NCBI GenBank assembly: GCA_964464175.1
Contig: CAYXFD010000011.1
Location: forward strand, 1 to 64,000
Reading direction: 5' to 3'
DNA: 64,000 nt
DNA from: CAYXFD01 sp964464175
GTDB taxonomy: Bacteria; Cloacimonadota; Cloacimonadia; Cloacimonadales; JAJBBL01
In this document: one piece after another, positions 26,549 through 36,143 of the stretch
How positions within the stretch are numbered: position 1 is the first letter of the stretch
Layout of the letters: the number at the start of each line of letters is the position of its first letter
Notes under the pieces: model-generated
What the model was told of the DNA's origin: nothing
The model's database searches: none
What the model saw: the letters and a program-made list of their open reading frames with translations, nothing else
Position numbers and translations under genes: made by a program

Positions 26549-27346
26549 TTACTTTGTCTGTATTTTCATAGCAGCTTTCGGTTCCAAAATCTGGAATGTA
26601 AACGATTCCGTTAAGAACAGTGTAACATCTTTATGGTCATGATGTTCATATCCGATTGAAAAATCATTTCCCAAAAGCAAACGGAAATCACCCCCTCTTG
26701 TGGAGACAAGCAATCCTGTACTAATGAAGTTTGAAAGAATAATATCACCTTGCAGAACTTCTTTCAATTGGGGAACAAGCGGATAACATTCGGCAAAATA
26801 TTTCACAGTTTTCCAGACTGTCGGCGGGAGGACAAGAGAGTATGGTCCGTCAATTGCACTGTCTTTCATCTTCAAGACACCCTCTGTAATGGCAGCAAGC
26901 CATTTTCCCGGTTCTTTGGGAAGAGAAATGGTTTCTTCGGCAGCCTTCAGGATACCGGAAATCCCGGTGTTGGGTAAACCGTTGTATATAGCATTTTCTT
27001 CAAAAGAGGCTATCTTTTCTACAGCGTTGACCAGATTATCGAGTTCAATGTCTTCAGCTCCGCGGTTGGCATTGTCCAATTCCCAGATACTTAAGGAAAA
27101 ACTAACTCTCGGTTCTACTACCGGAAGAACTTTGCGGACTCCATAAGATAATCCTTTGTTCTTTGGCACTTCAACTAATTCCATTCTACCGGTAGGAATA
27201 CCGGCAAAATCCCAACCCTTCGGTCCTTCAACATCGATCAGTTTTCTGGCTGAAAGGAGGCTTTTCAATCCTGATTTTGCTTCATCTTCTATCTGCTCCC
27301 AGGCTTCTTCGCTTATAGGAGCTAAACTTCTTTTAAAAATATCCAT
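26549..27346 (-). CDS. Family 1 encapsulin shell protein
   Basis: A 265-residue HK97-fold protein that self-assembles into a proteinaceous nanocompartment. Family features are visible: the N-terminal helix FKRSLAPISEEAWEQIEDEA, then LIDVEGPKGWDFAGIPTGR, VRKVLPVVEPRVSF, the P-domain-like NLVNAVEKIASFEENAIYNG and the end FLTESFTFQILEPKAAMKI. Length is normal for the linocin/encapsulin family. GAGGTG precedes the ATG at 27346. It follows the ferritin cargo gene by 14 bases on one transcript ending at a strong terminator. The pair is predicted to store iron inside the shell. Confidence 0.96.
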   Translation of the reverse strand: MDIFKRSLAPISEEAWEQIEDEAKSGLKSLLSARKLIDVEGPKGWDFAGIPTGRMELVEVPKNKGLSYGVRKVLPVVEPRVSFSLSIWELDNANRGAEDIELDNLVNAVEKIASFEENAIYNGLPNTGISGILKAAEETISLPKEPGKWLAAITEGVLKMKDSAIDGPYSLVLPPTVWKTVKYFAECYPLVPQLKEVLQGDIILSNFISTGLLVSTRGGDFRLLLGNDFSIGYEHHDHKDVTLFLTESFTFQILEPKAAMKIQTK

Positions 27347-27360
27347 AACTACACCTCACT

Positions 27361-27696
27361 TTATTTCAGTTTTCCGATTCCTAAATCACTCTCTTTACCT
27401 TCACCTTCCTCGTCTTCTAATTCGGTAACAGGTTTGGTAGTAAAGAGATAAGTTCTCATTTGTTCGTCCCAGCCGGGCATATTCCTTCTTAACCATTCCA
27501 AAACCATAACTGCATGTTCGATTTCTTCATCACGGTTATGGGCAACGATCTTCTTTAATTCCGGGTCTGTCGTAGTCGATACTCTCTGCTGATACCAGTC
27601 AACTGCCTCAATTTCTTCCTTGAGACTGTTTAGTGCCCGGGAAAAATTGCGGTCATCTTTGGTTAACTCATCAACAGGTTCATGATAATTACTCAT
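27361..27696 (-). CDS. Encapsulated ferritin (EncFtn) cargo protein
   Basis: A 111-residue ferritin-like protein of the encapsulin-associated type, made of two helices rather than four, active as an annular decamer in known members. Iron-site residues are visible in EEIEAVDWYQQR (E27, E28, E30, W34) and DEEIEHA (E57, E58, E60, H61). An acidic linker ends in the cargo-loading peptide SDLGIGKLK, which docks the protein inside the shell. GAGGAGG precedes the ATG. Cargo first and shell second is the usual gene order. It oxidises Fe(II) for deposit in the compartment. Confidence 0.96.
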   Translation of the reverse strand: MSNYHEPVDELTKDDRNFSRALNSLKEEIEAVDWYQQRVSTTTDPELKKIVAHNRDEEIEHAVMVLEWLRRNMPGWDEQMRTYLFTTKPVTELEDEEGEGKESDLGIGKLK

Positions 27697-27785
27697 AATT
27701 CCTCCTCTATTTTTTATGCTTTACCTAATATAAGATAACAGAAAATTCTGAACCGAGTAGGAAAATCTTCACTGGCAAAAGAGTT

Positions 27786-28433
27786 TCACTGTTCCTTGAT
27801 AACATTACAGGAGAGAGAGACGATTTTTCCCAAGGATGCCTTTACTATATCTCCATCTTCCAGTCTCCCAACCCCTTTAGGGGTTCCGGTCAAGATAACA
27901 TCCCCCCTCTCCAGGGTAAAAAAGCGGGAGATATATTCGATGATCTCGTCAATACGAAATACCATAGAAGCCGGGCTGTTATGCTGTTTTAGGATGTCAT
28001 TAACCCAGAGTGAGAGGGTTTCATGGTAGATGTTCTTTATCTCCTCTTTGGGGACGAACTGAGAGAGCGGTGCAGAGGTATCAAACCCCTTAGCTAAAGT
28101 CCAGGGATAACCTTTGCTCTTTCCGGCAAGCTGGATATCCCGGAGAGTGACATCTATACCGATTCCATATCCGGCAATATGGTCATAAGCCGAATGGAGC
28201 GGAATTCTCTTTCCTTGTTTACCGATTAACACAGCTAATTCGACCTCATAGTGAACTTCTTTGCTGACTGCTGGGAGGATAATAGTCTCTCCGTCCCTGA
28301 TAATGGCAGTGGCAGGTTTCAGGAAAAAGACCGGATTTGCAGGAACTTCGCTGTTCATCTCGGCAATATGGTCAGTATAGTTCATACCGAGGCAAAAAAC
28401 TTTGCGAAAATCAAAATCTTCATCAAGATACAT
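27786..28433 (-). CDS. Fumarylacetoacetate hydrolase (FAH) family protein
   Basis: A 215-residue enzyme of the short FAH fold. The N-terminus VFCLGMNYTDHIAEM is typical. The divalent-metal site is formed by Glu residues in VHYEVELAVLIG and by Asp in GIDVTLRD, and TLERGDVILTGTPKGVG closes the active site. The family includes acylpyruvate hydrolases and oxaloacetate tautomerases or decarboxylases; the short length favours one of these rather than true fumarylacetoacetase. AAGGAG lies 7 bases before the ATG. It is upstream of the encapsulin pair in the same direction, with an 89-base gap. Confidence 0.9.
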   Translation of the reverse strand: MYLDEDFDFRKVFCLGMNYTDHIAEMNSEVPANPVFFLKPATAIIRDGETIILPAVSKEVHYEVELAVLIGKQGKRIPLHSAYDHIAGYGIGIDVTLRDIQLAGKSKGYPWTLAKGFDTSAPLSQFVPKEEIKNIYHETLSLWVNDILKQHNSPASMVFRIDEIIEYISRFFTLERGDVILTGTPKGVGRLEDGDIVKASLGKIVSLSCNVIKEQ

Positions 28434-28606
28434 AATTTTACTCCTTAAGTCATTTAATCGATTATAGGTTAAGATGGCAATATTTTTTTGCTCAGACCAG
28501 AGATATGCAAAAGATCGTTTGCAATCAGAGAGTTATTTCCTAATCCTTCATTTTTATTGACAGAGACAAAATCCGTTAGTTAATGGGAGTGATTGAGGGA
28601 GGAATG

Positions 28607-31600
28607 ATGAGAGTCATATATATATCACTAATGTTAGCAGTGTTACTGTTGCTGAATTCCACTCTTTATAGCCAGATATCCTTTACTCAGCTTGATGTCG
28701 GTTTACCTGAGGTATTTTTGGGAGATGCAGTTTGGAGCGATTTCAATAATAACGGACATCTTGATGTATTGATAACCGGTTACACTTACGGGACAGGAAC
28801 AGAGAGCTTGCCGCTTACCAGGATATACAGAAATAACGGAGACGGTACTTTCAGCGATATGGAAGCGGGGTTATTTGATCTCGGAGTCAGCAAAGCAGTA
28901 GCAGGAGATCTTAACAACAACGGCTATAATGATATTGCCATGTTTGGTTACACCGGTCTGGGAGGGAGTTCATATTTCAAATTGTATATGAACAACGGAG
29001 ATGAGTCTTTTAGTGAAATAACCGGTAGTATTCCCGATTTCTACCGGGGTGATCTTGCTCTGGGAGATTTCAACAATGATGGTCTTCTCGATATTCTTGT
29101 TGCCGGAGAATTGCAGAATGGAAATGCGATGACAAGGATATATCTTAATAATGGGGACTTCACTTTTACCGATATAGAGGCTGGAATCACCGGTGTATCT
29201 CATCCTGCAGTTGCTGCCGCTGACCTTAACAACAACCAATTACAGGATGTTATAATCAGCGGTAGGATAGGCTCATTCGATTATGTTGCCTATATCTACC
29301 TGAACAATGGCGACGGAACTTTTACCCAATCGCCTCAGCCGTTAGTAGGACTAAGATATTCGGCGATATCCTTAGCTGACTACAATAATGACGGCTTTAT
29401 CGACATCCTGATGAACGGTTCCGATAATATAGACGATAAATATACGGTGATCTACAAAAACAATGGAGACGAAACGTTTACCGATATCAACGCCGGAATA
29501 ATCGGAACAAGACAGGGGGATGTCAGTTGGGGAGACTTCAATAACAATGGTCTGCCTGATCTATTGGTAACCGGTGAAATTGAAGGGGGCTGGACAACGA
29601 AACTCTATCTACAGACCGGCTCCGATACTTTTACGGACTCCGGCTTAACCTTCACTAACGTGAGAAGATCGGCAGTTGTTCCGGGGGATTACAATAATGA
29701 CGGAAGACTCGACTTTTTATTGATCGGCTGGGCAGCCTCTCAGGACTATGTTGCAGAGTTGTACCGAAACGAGATACCTGTTTCCAATATACCTCCTGCT
29801 GCACCGGCAGGACTTTTTACTACTATAAGCGGCACGGATGTTCAGTTCAACTGGGAGCAGGCAGCTGGAGGGACAACCCCCTCTAACGGCTTATCATATA
29901 ATCTCAGAGTAGGGACTACTTCCGGAGGATACGATGTCATTGCTCCCATGGCCAGTATGGATACAGGTTTCAGAAGGGTTCAGGCTCCCGGAAGACATCC
30001 TGACAATAATGCCTTTCTTGCCGATCCCGAAGAAGGGGTCTATTATTGGAGCGTACAGGCTATTGACCACTGTTTTGCCGGCTCCGGTTTTAGCAGTGAG
30101 CAGATATTCACGATAGGGGATATTCCTGACCCGACAGATCCCCCGTTGTTATTAATGCCCCCCGATGAAGCTGCATATCTGGCAACGAATGTTAATTTGG
30201 AGTGGGAGTTAGTAACCAACGCCCTCTTTTATACGGTAGAAATAGCTGAAGATGAGGATTTTATGGAGATCAGCCAGACTCATAATCTGGCACTGAATAG
30301 TTATTGGATTAGTAACCTTTCCTTCAATACGGAGTATTACTGGAGAGTTAGCTCTAACAACGGGGTCTTCCCCAGTCCCTGGTCTGAGACAAGAACCTTT
30401 TCGACTATCGAGAGTCTTCCCCTGATAACTGAGTTTTCAGCTGAAGTTGTTGATATTGATAACGTTTTTATGATCTGGCAGCAGCCGGGGGAAAGAGAAG
30501 AAAGAGAAGAAGTAACAGGCTACAGGATCTATCGAAACGGTGAGATGGTCATAGAAATTACAGACCCTGAGATTCTTAGTTATCTGGACGAAGCTCTTGT
30601 TAACGGTCTTTATACCTACTACATCACCGGACTCTTCGGTGTTGATGAATTTGAAGGTTTATATGAATCTCTCCCCTCAGAGGAAGTGGAGATAACAATA
30701 TTTCTTATTCCTCCGCAGAATCTTACTGCTGAATCAGGTCCCGGTTTCGTGACTCTCTATTGGGAGTCTCCAGCCGGAGTGGATCAGTATTCACGTGAGC
30801 TTCTGGGTTACAATGTTTACCGGGAAGGAGTGCAGCTAAACCCGGAAATTCTGACAGAGCTTAGCTATACTGATGATACGGTTACCAACGGCGTTCTATA
30901 CGGTTTCTACACAAGAGCGGTTTATTCGGGCGGTTTATCGGAACCGTCGAACGAAGTCTTAATTGCTCCGGCTATTCCGGCTCTTTACCCTCCCCGTGAC
31001 CTCTTATCCAGTATCGAAGATAACGAAGTTCTTCTTCAGTGGTATTCTTATCATGACGGAGAATGGCTTTCCTGGGATAACGGGATGAATTCCGGAGGGA
31101 TAGGAACCAATGATCCGGCAGAATTTGAAGTAGCTGCAAGGTTTGAGACAGAAGATTTGATCCTTTACGAGGGGGAGGTGTTAAAGTATATCTCTTTTGT
31201 GCCCAGACAAATCCAGTGCACTTATTCCATTCGCGTCTGGACTAATGGTTCTGTGACCGGTGATGATTATGATCCCGGGGATCTGATTGTAGATCAGTCA
31301 GTCGAGACCGGAGATTTAGTCATGCAGGAATGGAATATCATAGAATTGGCAGAGCCGGTAGTTATTGACAGTTCTCAGGAGTTATGGATAGGTTATCATA
31401 TTGACACTGAAACCGGCTATCCGGCAGGAAGAGATGCCGGTCCTGCCGTTACCAGTAAAGGAGACCTGGTAAATCTCAATGGCTGGGAGAGTTTATCGGT
31501 CATGAACCCGAATCTCAACTACAACTGGAATATTCAGGGTTATGTTATTGAGAGTGAAGGGGAAGAGATACGAACTTTGCAGCCACTCTCTTATGAGAGA

Positions 31601-32161
31601 AAAAACAAAACAGGATTAAAAGCGACTTTAGCTGATGAGATTGCCGGTAAAACAGTTTTCTTCCCGGAGAGATTTAGAGATCTAACAGGTTACAGAGTCT
31701 ATCGTAACGGTAATGAAATAGCTGAAATACCCGATATACAGTTGACGGAATATAGTGACTTTCTTACAGTACAAGGAGTATATCATTACTATGTTACTTC
31801 GTTATACGGAGAATATGAATCTCCCCAGTCGAACATTCAGACAGTCATCTTTTCTTCAGTGGAAGATGATGCTGTTAAGCCAGACAAAACGTTCTTGAGA
31901 CAGAATTATCCTAACCCTTTTAATCCGGTAACACACATAGATTTCTATCTCAGCAAAGCCGGCAGAGTGGAGCTGGATGTTTTCAACGTCAAGGGACAGC
32001 TCATCAAAAAACTTGCTGCAGTTGATATGCCTGCCGGTGATCATAAGGTAACCTGGGAAGGGATAGATAATAATGGAAAGAATGTACCTTCCGGGGTTTA
32101 TTTCTATCGGTTAGTGACAGAAGAGGACCGTCTTATCAAAAGAATGCTTCTTCTGAAATAG
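28607..32161 (+). CDS. Giant FG-GAP/fibronectin surface protein with T9SS domain
   Basis: About 1184 residues. I start at the second of two adjacent ATGs (28607), with GGAGG four bases upstream; the signal peptide is VIYISLMLAVLLLLNSTLYS. Seven FG-GAP/VCBS repeats follow, each with a DxNNxGxxD calcium loop (for example DFNNNGHLD, DLNNNGYND, DYNNDGRLD) in roughly residues 35-390, probably a beta-propeller. Several fibronectin-III-like modules come next (about 395-800), then a beta-sandwich with two Trp-rich strands. T9SS sorting starts with YPNPFNP at about 1101 and ends MLLLK. A cell-surface adhesin or matrix protein is likely. Confidence 0.88.
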   Translation: MRVIYISLMLAVLLLLNSTLYSQISFTQLDVGLPEVFLGDAVWSDFNNNGHLDVLITGYTYGTGTESLPLTRIYRNNGDGTFSDMEAGLFDLGVSKAVAGDLNNNGYNDIAMFGYTGLGGSSYFKLYMNNGDESFSEITGSIPDFYRGDLALGDFNNDGLLDILVAGELQNGNAMTRIYLNNGDFTFTDIEAGITGVSHPAVAAADLNNNQLQDVIISGRIGSFDYVAYIYLNNGDGTFTQSPQPLVGLRYSAISLADYNNDGFIDILMNGSDNIDDKYTVIYKNNGDETFTDINAGIIGTRQGDVSWGDFNNNGLPDLLVTGEIEGGWTTKLYLQTGSDTFTDSGLTFTNVRRSAVVPGDYNNDGRLDFLLIGWAASQDYVAELYRNEIPVSNIPPAAPAGLFTTISGTDVQFNWEQAAGGTTPSNGLSYNLRVGTTSGGYDVIAPMASMDTGFRRVQAPGRHPDNNAFLADPEEGVYYWSVQAIDHCFAGSGFSSEQIFTIGDIPDPTDPPLLLMPPDEAAYLATNVNLEWELVTNALFYTVEIAEDEDFMEISQTHNLALNSYWISNLSFNTEYYWRVSSNNGVFPSPWSETRTFSTIESLPLITEFSAEVVDIDNVFMIWQQPGEREEREEVTGYRIYRNGEMVIEITDPEILSYLDEALVNGLYTYYITGLFGVDEFEGLYESLPSEEVEITIFLIPPQNLTAESGPGFVTLYWESPAGVDQYSRELLGYNVYREGVQLNPEILTELSYTDDTVTNGVLYGFYTRAVYSGGLSEPSNEVLIAPAIPALYPPRDLLSSIEDNEVLLQWYSYHDGEWLSWDNGMNSGGIGTNDPAEFEVAARFETEDLILYEGEVLKYISFVPRQIQCTYSIRVWTNGSVTGDDYDPGDLIVDQSVETGDLVMQEWNIIELAEPVVIDSSQELWIGYHIDTETGYPAGRDAGPAVTSKGDLVNLNGWESLSVMNPNLNYNWNIQGYVIESEGEEIRTLQPLSYERKNKTGLKATLADEIAGKTVFFPERFRDLTGYRVYRNGNEIAEIPDIQLTEYSDFLTVQGVYHYYVTSLYGEYESPQSNIQTVIFSSVEDDAVKPDKTFLRQNYPNPFNPVTHIDFYLSKAGRVELDVFNVKGQLIKKLAAVDMPAGDHKVTWEGIDNNGKNVPSGVYFYRLVTEEDRLIKRMLLLK

Positions 32162-32266
32162 GACAGGATGTTTAAAAAAGCACATTTGTCACATCTCTTT
32201 GGTTCATTGAGATCCGAAGAATGTTAGCCTTGATAAAGATCAGAGATCAAAGAAGCGGTGTTTCCA

Positions 32267-33175
32267 ATGACTGATAGAGGTAAGGGTTTACTGGAGATCA
32301 ATGCGGCTGTGTTTTTGTTCGGCACTGCCGGTCTTTTCGGCAAGTTCTTGCCCATATCTCCTGCACTGATAGTATTGGGGAGGGTAGCTTTTGCTTCCCT
32401 TGCTTTGGTTTTATACACACTTTTTAAGAGTGAGAGAGAGACAAGTAAGCAGGAAACCTGCAGTTCAAAGAGTTATCTTCTCTGGCTGTTACTGATTAGC
32501 TTAGGAATAATACTGGCTCTGCACTGGTTAACTTTCTTTCATTCGATTCAGTTATCATCTGTTGCCATAGGTTTACTCTCTTTTTCTACCTTCCCCATTT
32601 ATGTTGCTTTTCTGGAGCCTCTCTGCTTTAAAGAGCGATTTTCTTTTAGAGTCGTTATGCTTGCTATCATAACCCTCTTTGGAATAAGTCTTTTAGCTGC
32701 GAATTATAGCTTGACTGACCGGACAATGCAAGGATTGTTATGGGGTTCTCTCTCGGGGTTTCTCTTTGCTGTCTTAACCCTGCTGAACAGAAAACTGATA
32801 ACTCTTTATTCCGCGAAGAGGGTTTCTCTATATCAAAACTTTTTCGCCTTTTTGTTCCTTCTCCCTTTCTCTTTCCGGTTTCTTGATCAGATTACCCGTT
32901 TCAGGGAGCTTTTTTTACTGATCCTCCTGGGCGTTGTTTTTACCGCATTATCGCATACTCTGTTTATCCAGGGATTGAGAGTTATTTCGGCAAGGATAGC
33001 CAGTATAATAGCCTGTATGGAACCTGTGTACGGAATTGTTTTTGCCGTGCTGCTTATCAAAGAAATACCTGAACTTAGAACAATAGCAGGAGGTTTGATC
33101 ATCGTCGGTACGGTTTTCTATATCTCGATTACAATGAAAAATAACAATAAAAAATCAACCCGGAGTGTATTATGA
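32267..33175 (+). CDS. EamA/DMT-family transporter
   Basis: About 302 residues with ten membrane segments in two EamA repeats. Each half begins with a short helix and shows the family pattern (AAVFLFGTAGLFGKFLPISP in the first half; LSHTLFIQGLRVISARIASI in the second). Such proteins export or import small metabolites such as amino acids or nucleosides; the substrate is unknown. I prefer the ATG at 32267; a GTG at 32258 is the alternative. The stop overlaps the ATG of the SRPBCC gene as ATGA, suggesting translational coupling. Confidence 0.85.
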   Translation: MTDRGKGLLEINAAVFLFGTAGLFGKFLPISPALIVLGRVAFASLALVLYTLFKSERETSKQETCSSKSYLLWLLLISLGIILALHWLTFFHSIQLSSVAIGLLSFSTFPIYVAFLEPLCFKERFSFRVVMLAIITLFGISLLAANYSLTDRTMQGLLWGSLSGFLFAVLTLLNRKLITLYSAKRVSLYQNFFAFLFLLPFSFRFLDQITRFRELFLLILLGVVFTALSHTLFIQGLRVISARIASIIACMEPVYGIVFAVLLIKEIPELRTIAGGLIIVGTVFYISITMKNNNKKSTRSVL

Positions 33176-33651
33176 ACGAAATAATCCATCTCAAGACTAA
33201 ACTTGATTGTGATTCAAAAAAAGCCTTCTCCATGTTCACCGGAAAACAGGAAATTACTTCCTGGTTAGCAGCAGAAGCAACAGTTGAACTTAGACTCGGA
33301 GGAAAATACGAGTTGTTTTGGGACCTGAAAGACAAAATGAATAACAGCACGGTTGGGTGCAGGATAAACGGACTGGAAATTGGTAAACTGCTTGCTTTTG
33401 AATGGAAAGGTCCTATTGAATTCAAGCACTTGATGAACAATGCGGATCCCTTAACTCAGGTTACGGTTTTTTTTACCGAAATCGCAGATAATTCTGATTC
33501 CGTACAGACAGAAATACATCTTGTCCATACAGGCTGGAGGAATACGGAGAAATGGGATGAATGCCGTCTCTGGTTCACCAAAGCCTGGGAGTCAGCTTTC
33601 AATAAATTAAGGACAGAGTGCCAAGAAAAGCACTCTACTAAGACCTGGTAA
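33172..33651 (+). CDS. SRPBCC / AHSA1-like domain protein
   Basis: A 159-residue helix-grip (START-like) protein. It opens IIHLKTKLDCDSKKAFSMFT and has the AHSA1 pattern ITSWLAAEATVELRLGGKYELFW, ending in a helix EKWDECRLWFTKAWESAFNK. The hydrophobic pocket of this fold binds ligands or, in Aha1 relatives, chaperones. Specific function is not known. Its ATG overlaps the transporter stop by 4 bases. Confidence 0.85.
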   Translation: MNEIIHLKTKLDCDSKKAFSMFTGKQEITSWLAAEATVELRLGGKYELFWDLKDKMNNSTVGCRINGLEIGKLLAFEWKGPIEFKHLMNNADPLTQVTVFFTEIADNSDSVQTEIHLVHTGWRNTEKWDECRLWFTKAWESAFNKLRTECQEKHSTKTW

Positions 33652-33807
33652 GCGGCATTGATTTGTCAAAGGAAAAAAAAGGGATTGTCTTGACTCAGAA
33701 AAGCAGTTATTTTTTCCGTAACGGTTTCTATGTCGAATTGTTAACTATTCAGCAGGAGTAATAAGGTATCAATCATATTTTAGTGAGAGACTGGTGGTAT
33801 AGATCAA

Positions 33808-35697
33808 ATGGAGTTAAAAAAGGAATTGGGGCTTTTTGAGGTCTTTTGTATAGCTACCGGAGCCATGATAAGCTCAGGATTGTTTATCCTGCCCGGTTTA
33901 GCTTTCAATTATGCCGGCCCGGCTGTAATAATCTCCTATTTTTTAGCAGGTCTGCTTGCCATGACAGGAATGCTCAGCATTGCAGAGATGGCAACTGCCA
34001 TGCCCAAAGCCGGCGGTGATTATTTCTTTATTACTCGTGGTTTCGGTCCTGCCGTAGGAACGATTTCCGGTCTTTTCAGCTGGTTCTCTTTATCATTGAA
34101 GAGCGCCTTTGCTCTGATTGGAATGGCTGCCTTTACAGCGTTGGTCTTACCAGGATACAATATTAAGATAATTGCCATAGTTCTCTCCCTCTTCTTTATG
34201 ATGATAAACATTTTTGGTGTAAAAGAGAGCGGCAGATTTCAGGCTGTATTGGTTTCGCTGCTTCTTTTGCTGATGGGTTTTTATATAGCCTTTGGACTAC
34301 CGAAAGTATCATCTGAAAACTATATTCCATTTGTCCCCTATGGTCCCCACAGTATCTTTAGCACAGCAGGATTTGTCTTTACCGCTTATGGCGGTTTATT
34401 ATATATTGGGTCAGTTGCAGAGGAAGTTAAGAATCCCAACCGGGTTATACCTTTGGGAATGATCATCTCTCTTTTGGTGGTCAGCGTACTCTATACTCTG
34501 ATGGTCTTTGTCACGGTTGGTGTTCTTCCCGGAGAGGTTTTGTCAGGGAATTTGACTCCCATATCAGCAGGAGCAGAGGCAATTATGGGCTTTTGGGGGA
34601 TGATAGCCTTAACGGCAGCAGCCATCTTAGCCTTTGTTTCTACTGCTAATGGCGGATTGCTTTCAGCTTCCCGCTACCCGATGTCTTTAAGCCGGGATGG
34701 ACTTATGCCCGGTTTTTTGAGCAAGATAAGTCCCCGTTTCAGAACTCCTCATGTATCAATCATCGTTACAACAGTGAGCTTGATTGCTTTCTTGTTGCTG
34801 GAACTGGAGATATTAGTAAGAGCGGTATCCACTTCAGTTATCCTTACGAACATTCTCTCTTGTCTTGCTCTGATCGTGATGAGGGAGAGCCGGCTGCAGA
34901 ATTACCGTCCGGTTTTCAAGTCACCGCTCTATCCTTATCTTCAGATCATCGGGATCATAGGTTTTATTTTCCTTCTTTTTGAGATGGGTTTATCTACGAT
35001 ACTGATCACTTCTTTCCTTATCTTAATCGGTTTTTTTACTTACTGGTTCTACGGAAGGATCCGGAGCGACAGGGAATACGCCTTGCTTTATCTGATAGAG
35101 AGGGTTACTTCAAAAGATATAACCAGTTATACCCTGGAAACAGAATTAAAGGAGATCATCAGGGAGCGGGACGAGATAAGTGAAGATAATTTTGACCAGC
35201 TCATTAAATCATGCCATGTTCTGGACATCGACAAAGGTCTAACAGTGGAAGATTTTTTTCATCTGGCAGCTGCTGAGATACAGAAAGATCTAAAGCTTTC
35301 CCAAAGAGAGGTTTATAATGCTCTGATAAAAAGGGAAAAAGAATACACAACGGTTATCAGTGATGCTTTGGCGATACCGCATATTATTGTTCCTGGTGAA
35401 GAAACCTTTACTATACTCGTGGCAAGATGTAGAAAAGGAATTCAGTTCTCTGAAGAACATCAAAAGATTACAACGGTTTTTGTTATAGCCGGTTCAAGAG
35501 ACCAGCGTACCTTTCATTTGCGGGCATTGGCGGCAATAGCCCAGATAGTAAACGATCCGGTCTTTTTCGAGAAATGGCTCTATGCCGGCAGTGAATCTGC
35601 CATGAGAGATTCTATTCTGCTGGCAAACCGTAACCGTGATAAATTCTTTACTAAGGTTGACACAAATAACCGAACAAACAAGAATAAAACTACCTGA
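33808..35697 (+). CDS. APC-type amino-acid permease fused to PTS EIIA-like domain
   Basis: A 629-residue fusion. Residues ~1-425 form an APC-superfamily permease of about 12 helices, opening GLFEVFCIATGAMISSGLF. After a linker (about 430-490), residues ~485-615 form a PTS EIIA type 2 (mannitol/fructose-type) domain. H525 in DALAIPH sits at the phosphorylated-histidine position, followed by IQFSEEHQKITTVFVIAG. EIIA domains normally receive phosphate from HPr; here the domain may regulate the permease. No PTS enzyme genes are in the window. GGTGG lies upstream of the ATG. The next gene follows by 9 bases. Confidence 0.88.
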   Translation: MELKKELGLFEVFCIATGAMISSGLFILPGLAFNYAGPAVIISYFLAGLLAMTGMLSIAEMATAMPKAGGDYFFITRGFGPAVGTISGLFSWFSLSLKSAFALIGMAAFTALVLPGYNIKIIAIVLSLFFMMINIFGVKESGRFQAVLVSLLLLLMGFYIAFGLPKVSSENYIPFVPYGPHSIFSTAGFVFTAYGGLLYIGSVAEEVKNPNRVIPLGMIISLLVVSVLYTLMVFVTVGVLPGEVLSGNLTPISAGAEAIMGFWGMIALTAAAILAFVSTANGGLLSASRYPMSLSRDGLMPGFLSKISPRFRTPHVSIIVTTVSLIAFLLLELEILVRAVSTSVILTNILSCLALIVMRESRLQNYRPVFKSPLYPYLQIIGIIGFIFLLFEMGLSTILITSFLILIGFFTYWFYGRIRSDREYALLYLIERVTSKDITSYTLETELKEIIRERDEISEDNFDQLIKSCHVLDIDKGLTVEDFFHLAAAEIQKDLKLSQREVYNALIKREKEYTTVISDALAIPHIIVPGEETFTILVARCRKGIQFSEEHQKITTVFVIAGSRDQRTFHLRALAAIAQIVNDPVFFEKWLYAGSESAMRDSILLANRNRDKFFTKVDTNNRTNKNKTT

Positions 35698-35706
35698 GGA
35701 GTAATA

Positions 35707-36141
35707 ATGGAAGAGATCAAAAATAGTTCCAGAATAAACATCGGGTATGTTATTGTGATTGCAATAGTAGCCCTAACATCATTCTTTATCGGATATCATT
35801 ATGCAGCAAAGAGGATGGTTGCGGAGACTGATCCGATCACCCTAAGGCAGGATCTCCCTTCAATTCACCATATAGAGAGTATAAAGTCAAAAACAGGGTG
35901 GGATGATCCGGTAGGAAAACTGAAAAATGATCTTGTAGATAATCCTGAACTAATACCTCATGATCCTGTCCTGGGGGGGAAAATGGGTTTTTATAACAGA
36001 GATGAGATTTTTTTGCTTAATGATAAATGGGTTTTAGCCTCTTTTGAAGATGGTCATATCGGGGGTAACCTGCTGCTGGAATTTGAGATTACGCCCGAGA
36101 AAGAGATAGATTGGCAGGTATTAGGTTCTTATCTGGAATAA
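35707..36141 (+). CDS. Membrane-anchored hypothetical protein
   Basis: 144 residues: a cytoplasmic stub, one membrane helix (about 12-30, VIVIAIVALTSFFIGYHYA), then a small soluble domain rich in Asp, His and Pro (TGWDDPVGKLKNDLVDNPEL ... GKMGFYNRDEIFLLNDKWVL). I recognise no family. GAGGAG precedes the ATG, and the gene follows the permease fusion by 9 bases, so co-expression is likely. The role is unknown. Confidence 0.75.
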   Translation: MEEIKNSSRINIGYVIVIAIVALTSFFIGYHYAAKRMVAETDPITLRQDLPSIHHIESIKSKTGWDDPVGKLKNDLVDNPELIPHDPVLGGKMGFYNRDEIFLLNDKWVLASFEDGHIGGNLLLEFEITPEKEIDWQVLGSYLE

Positions 36142-36143
36142 AG

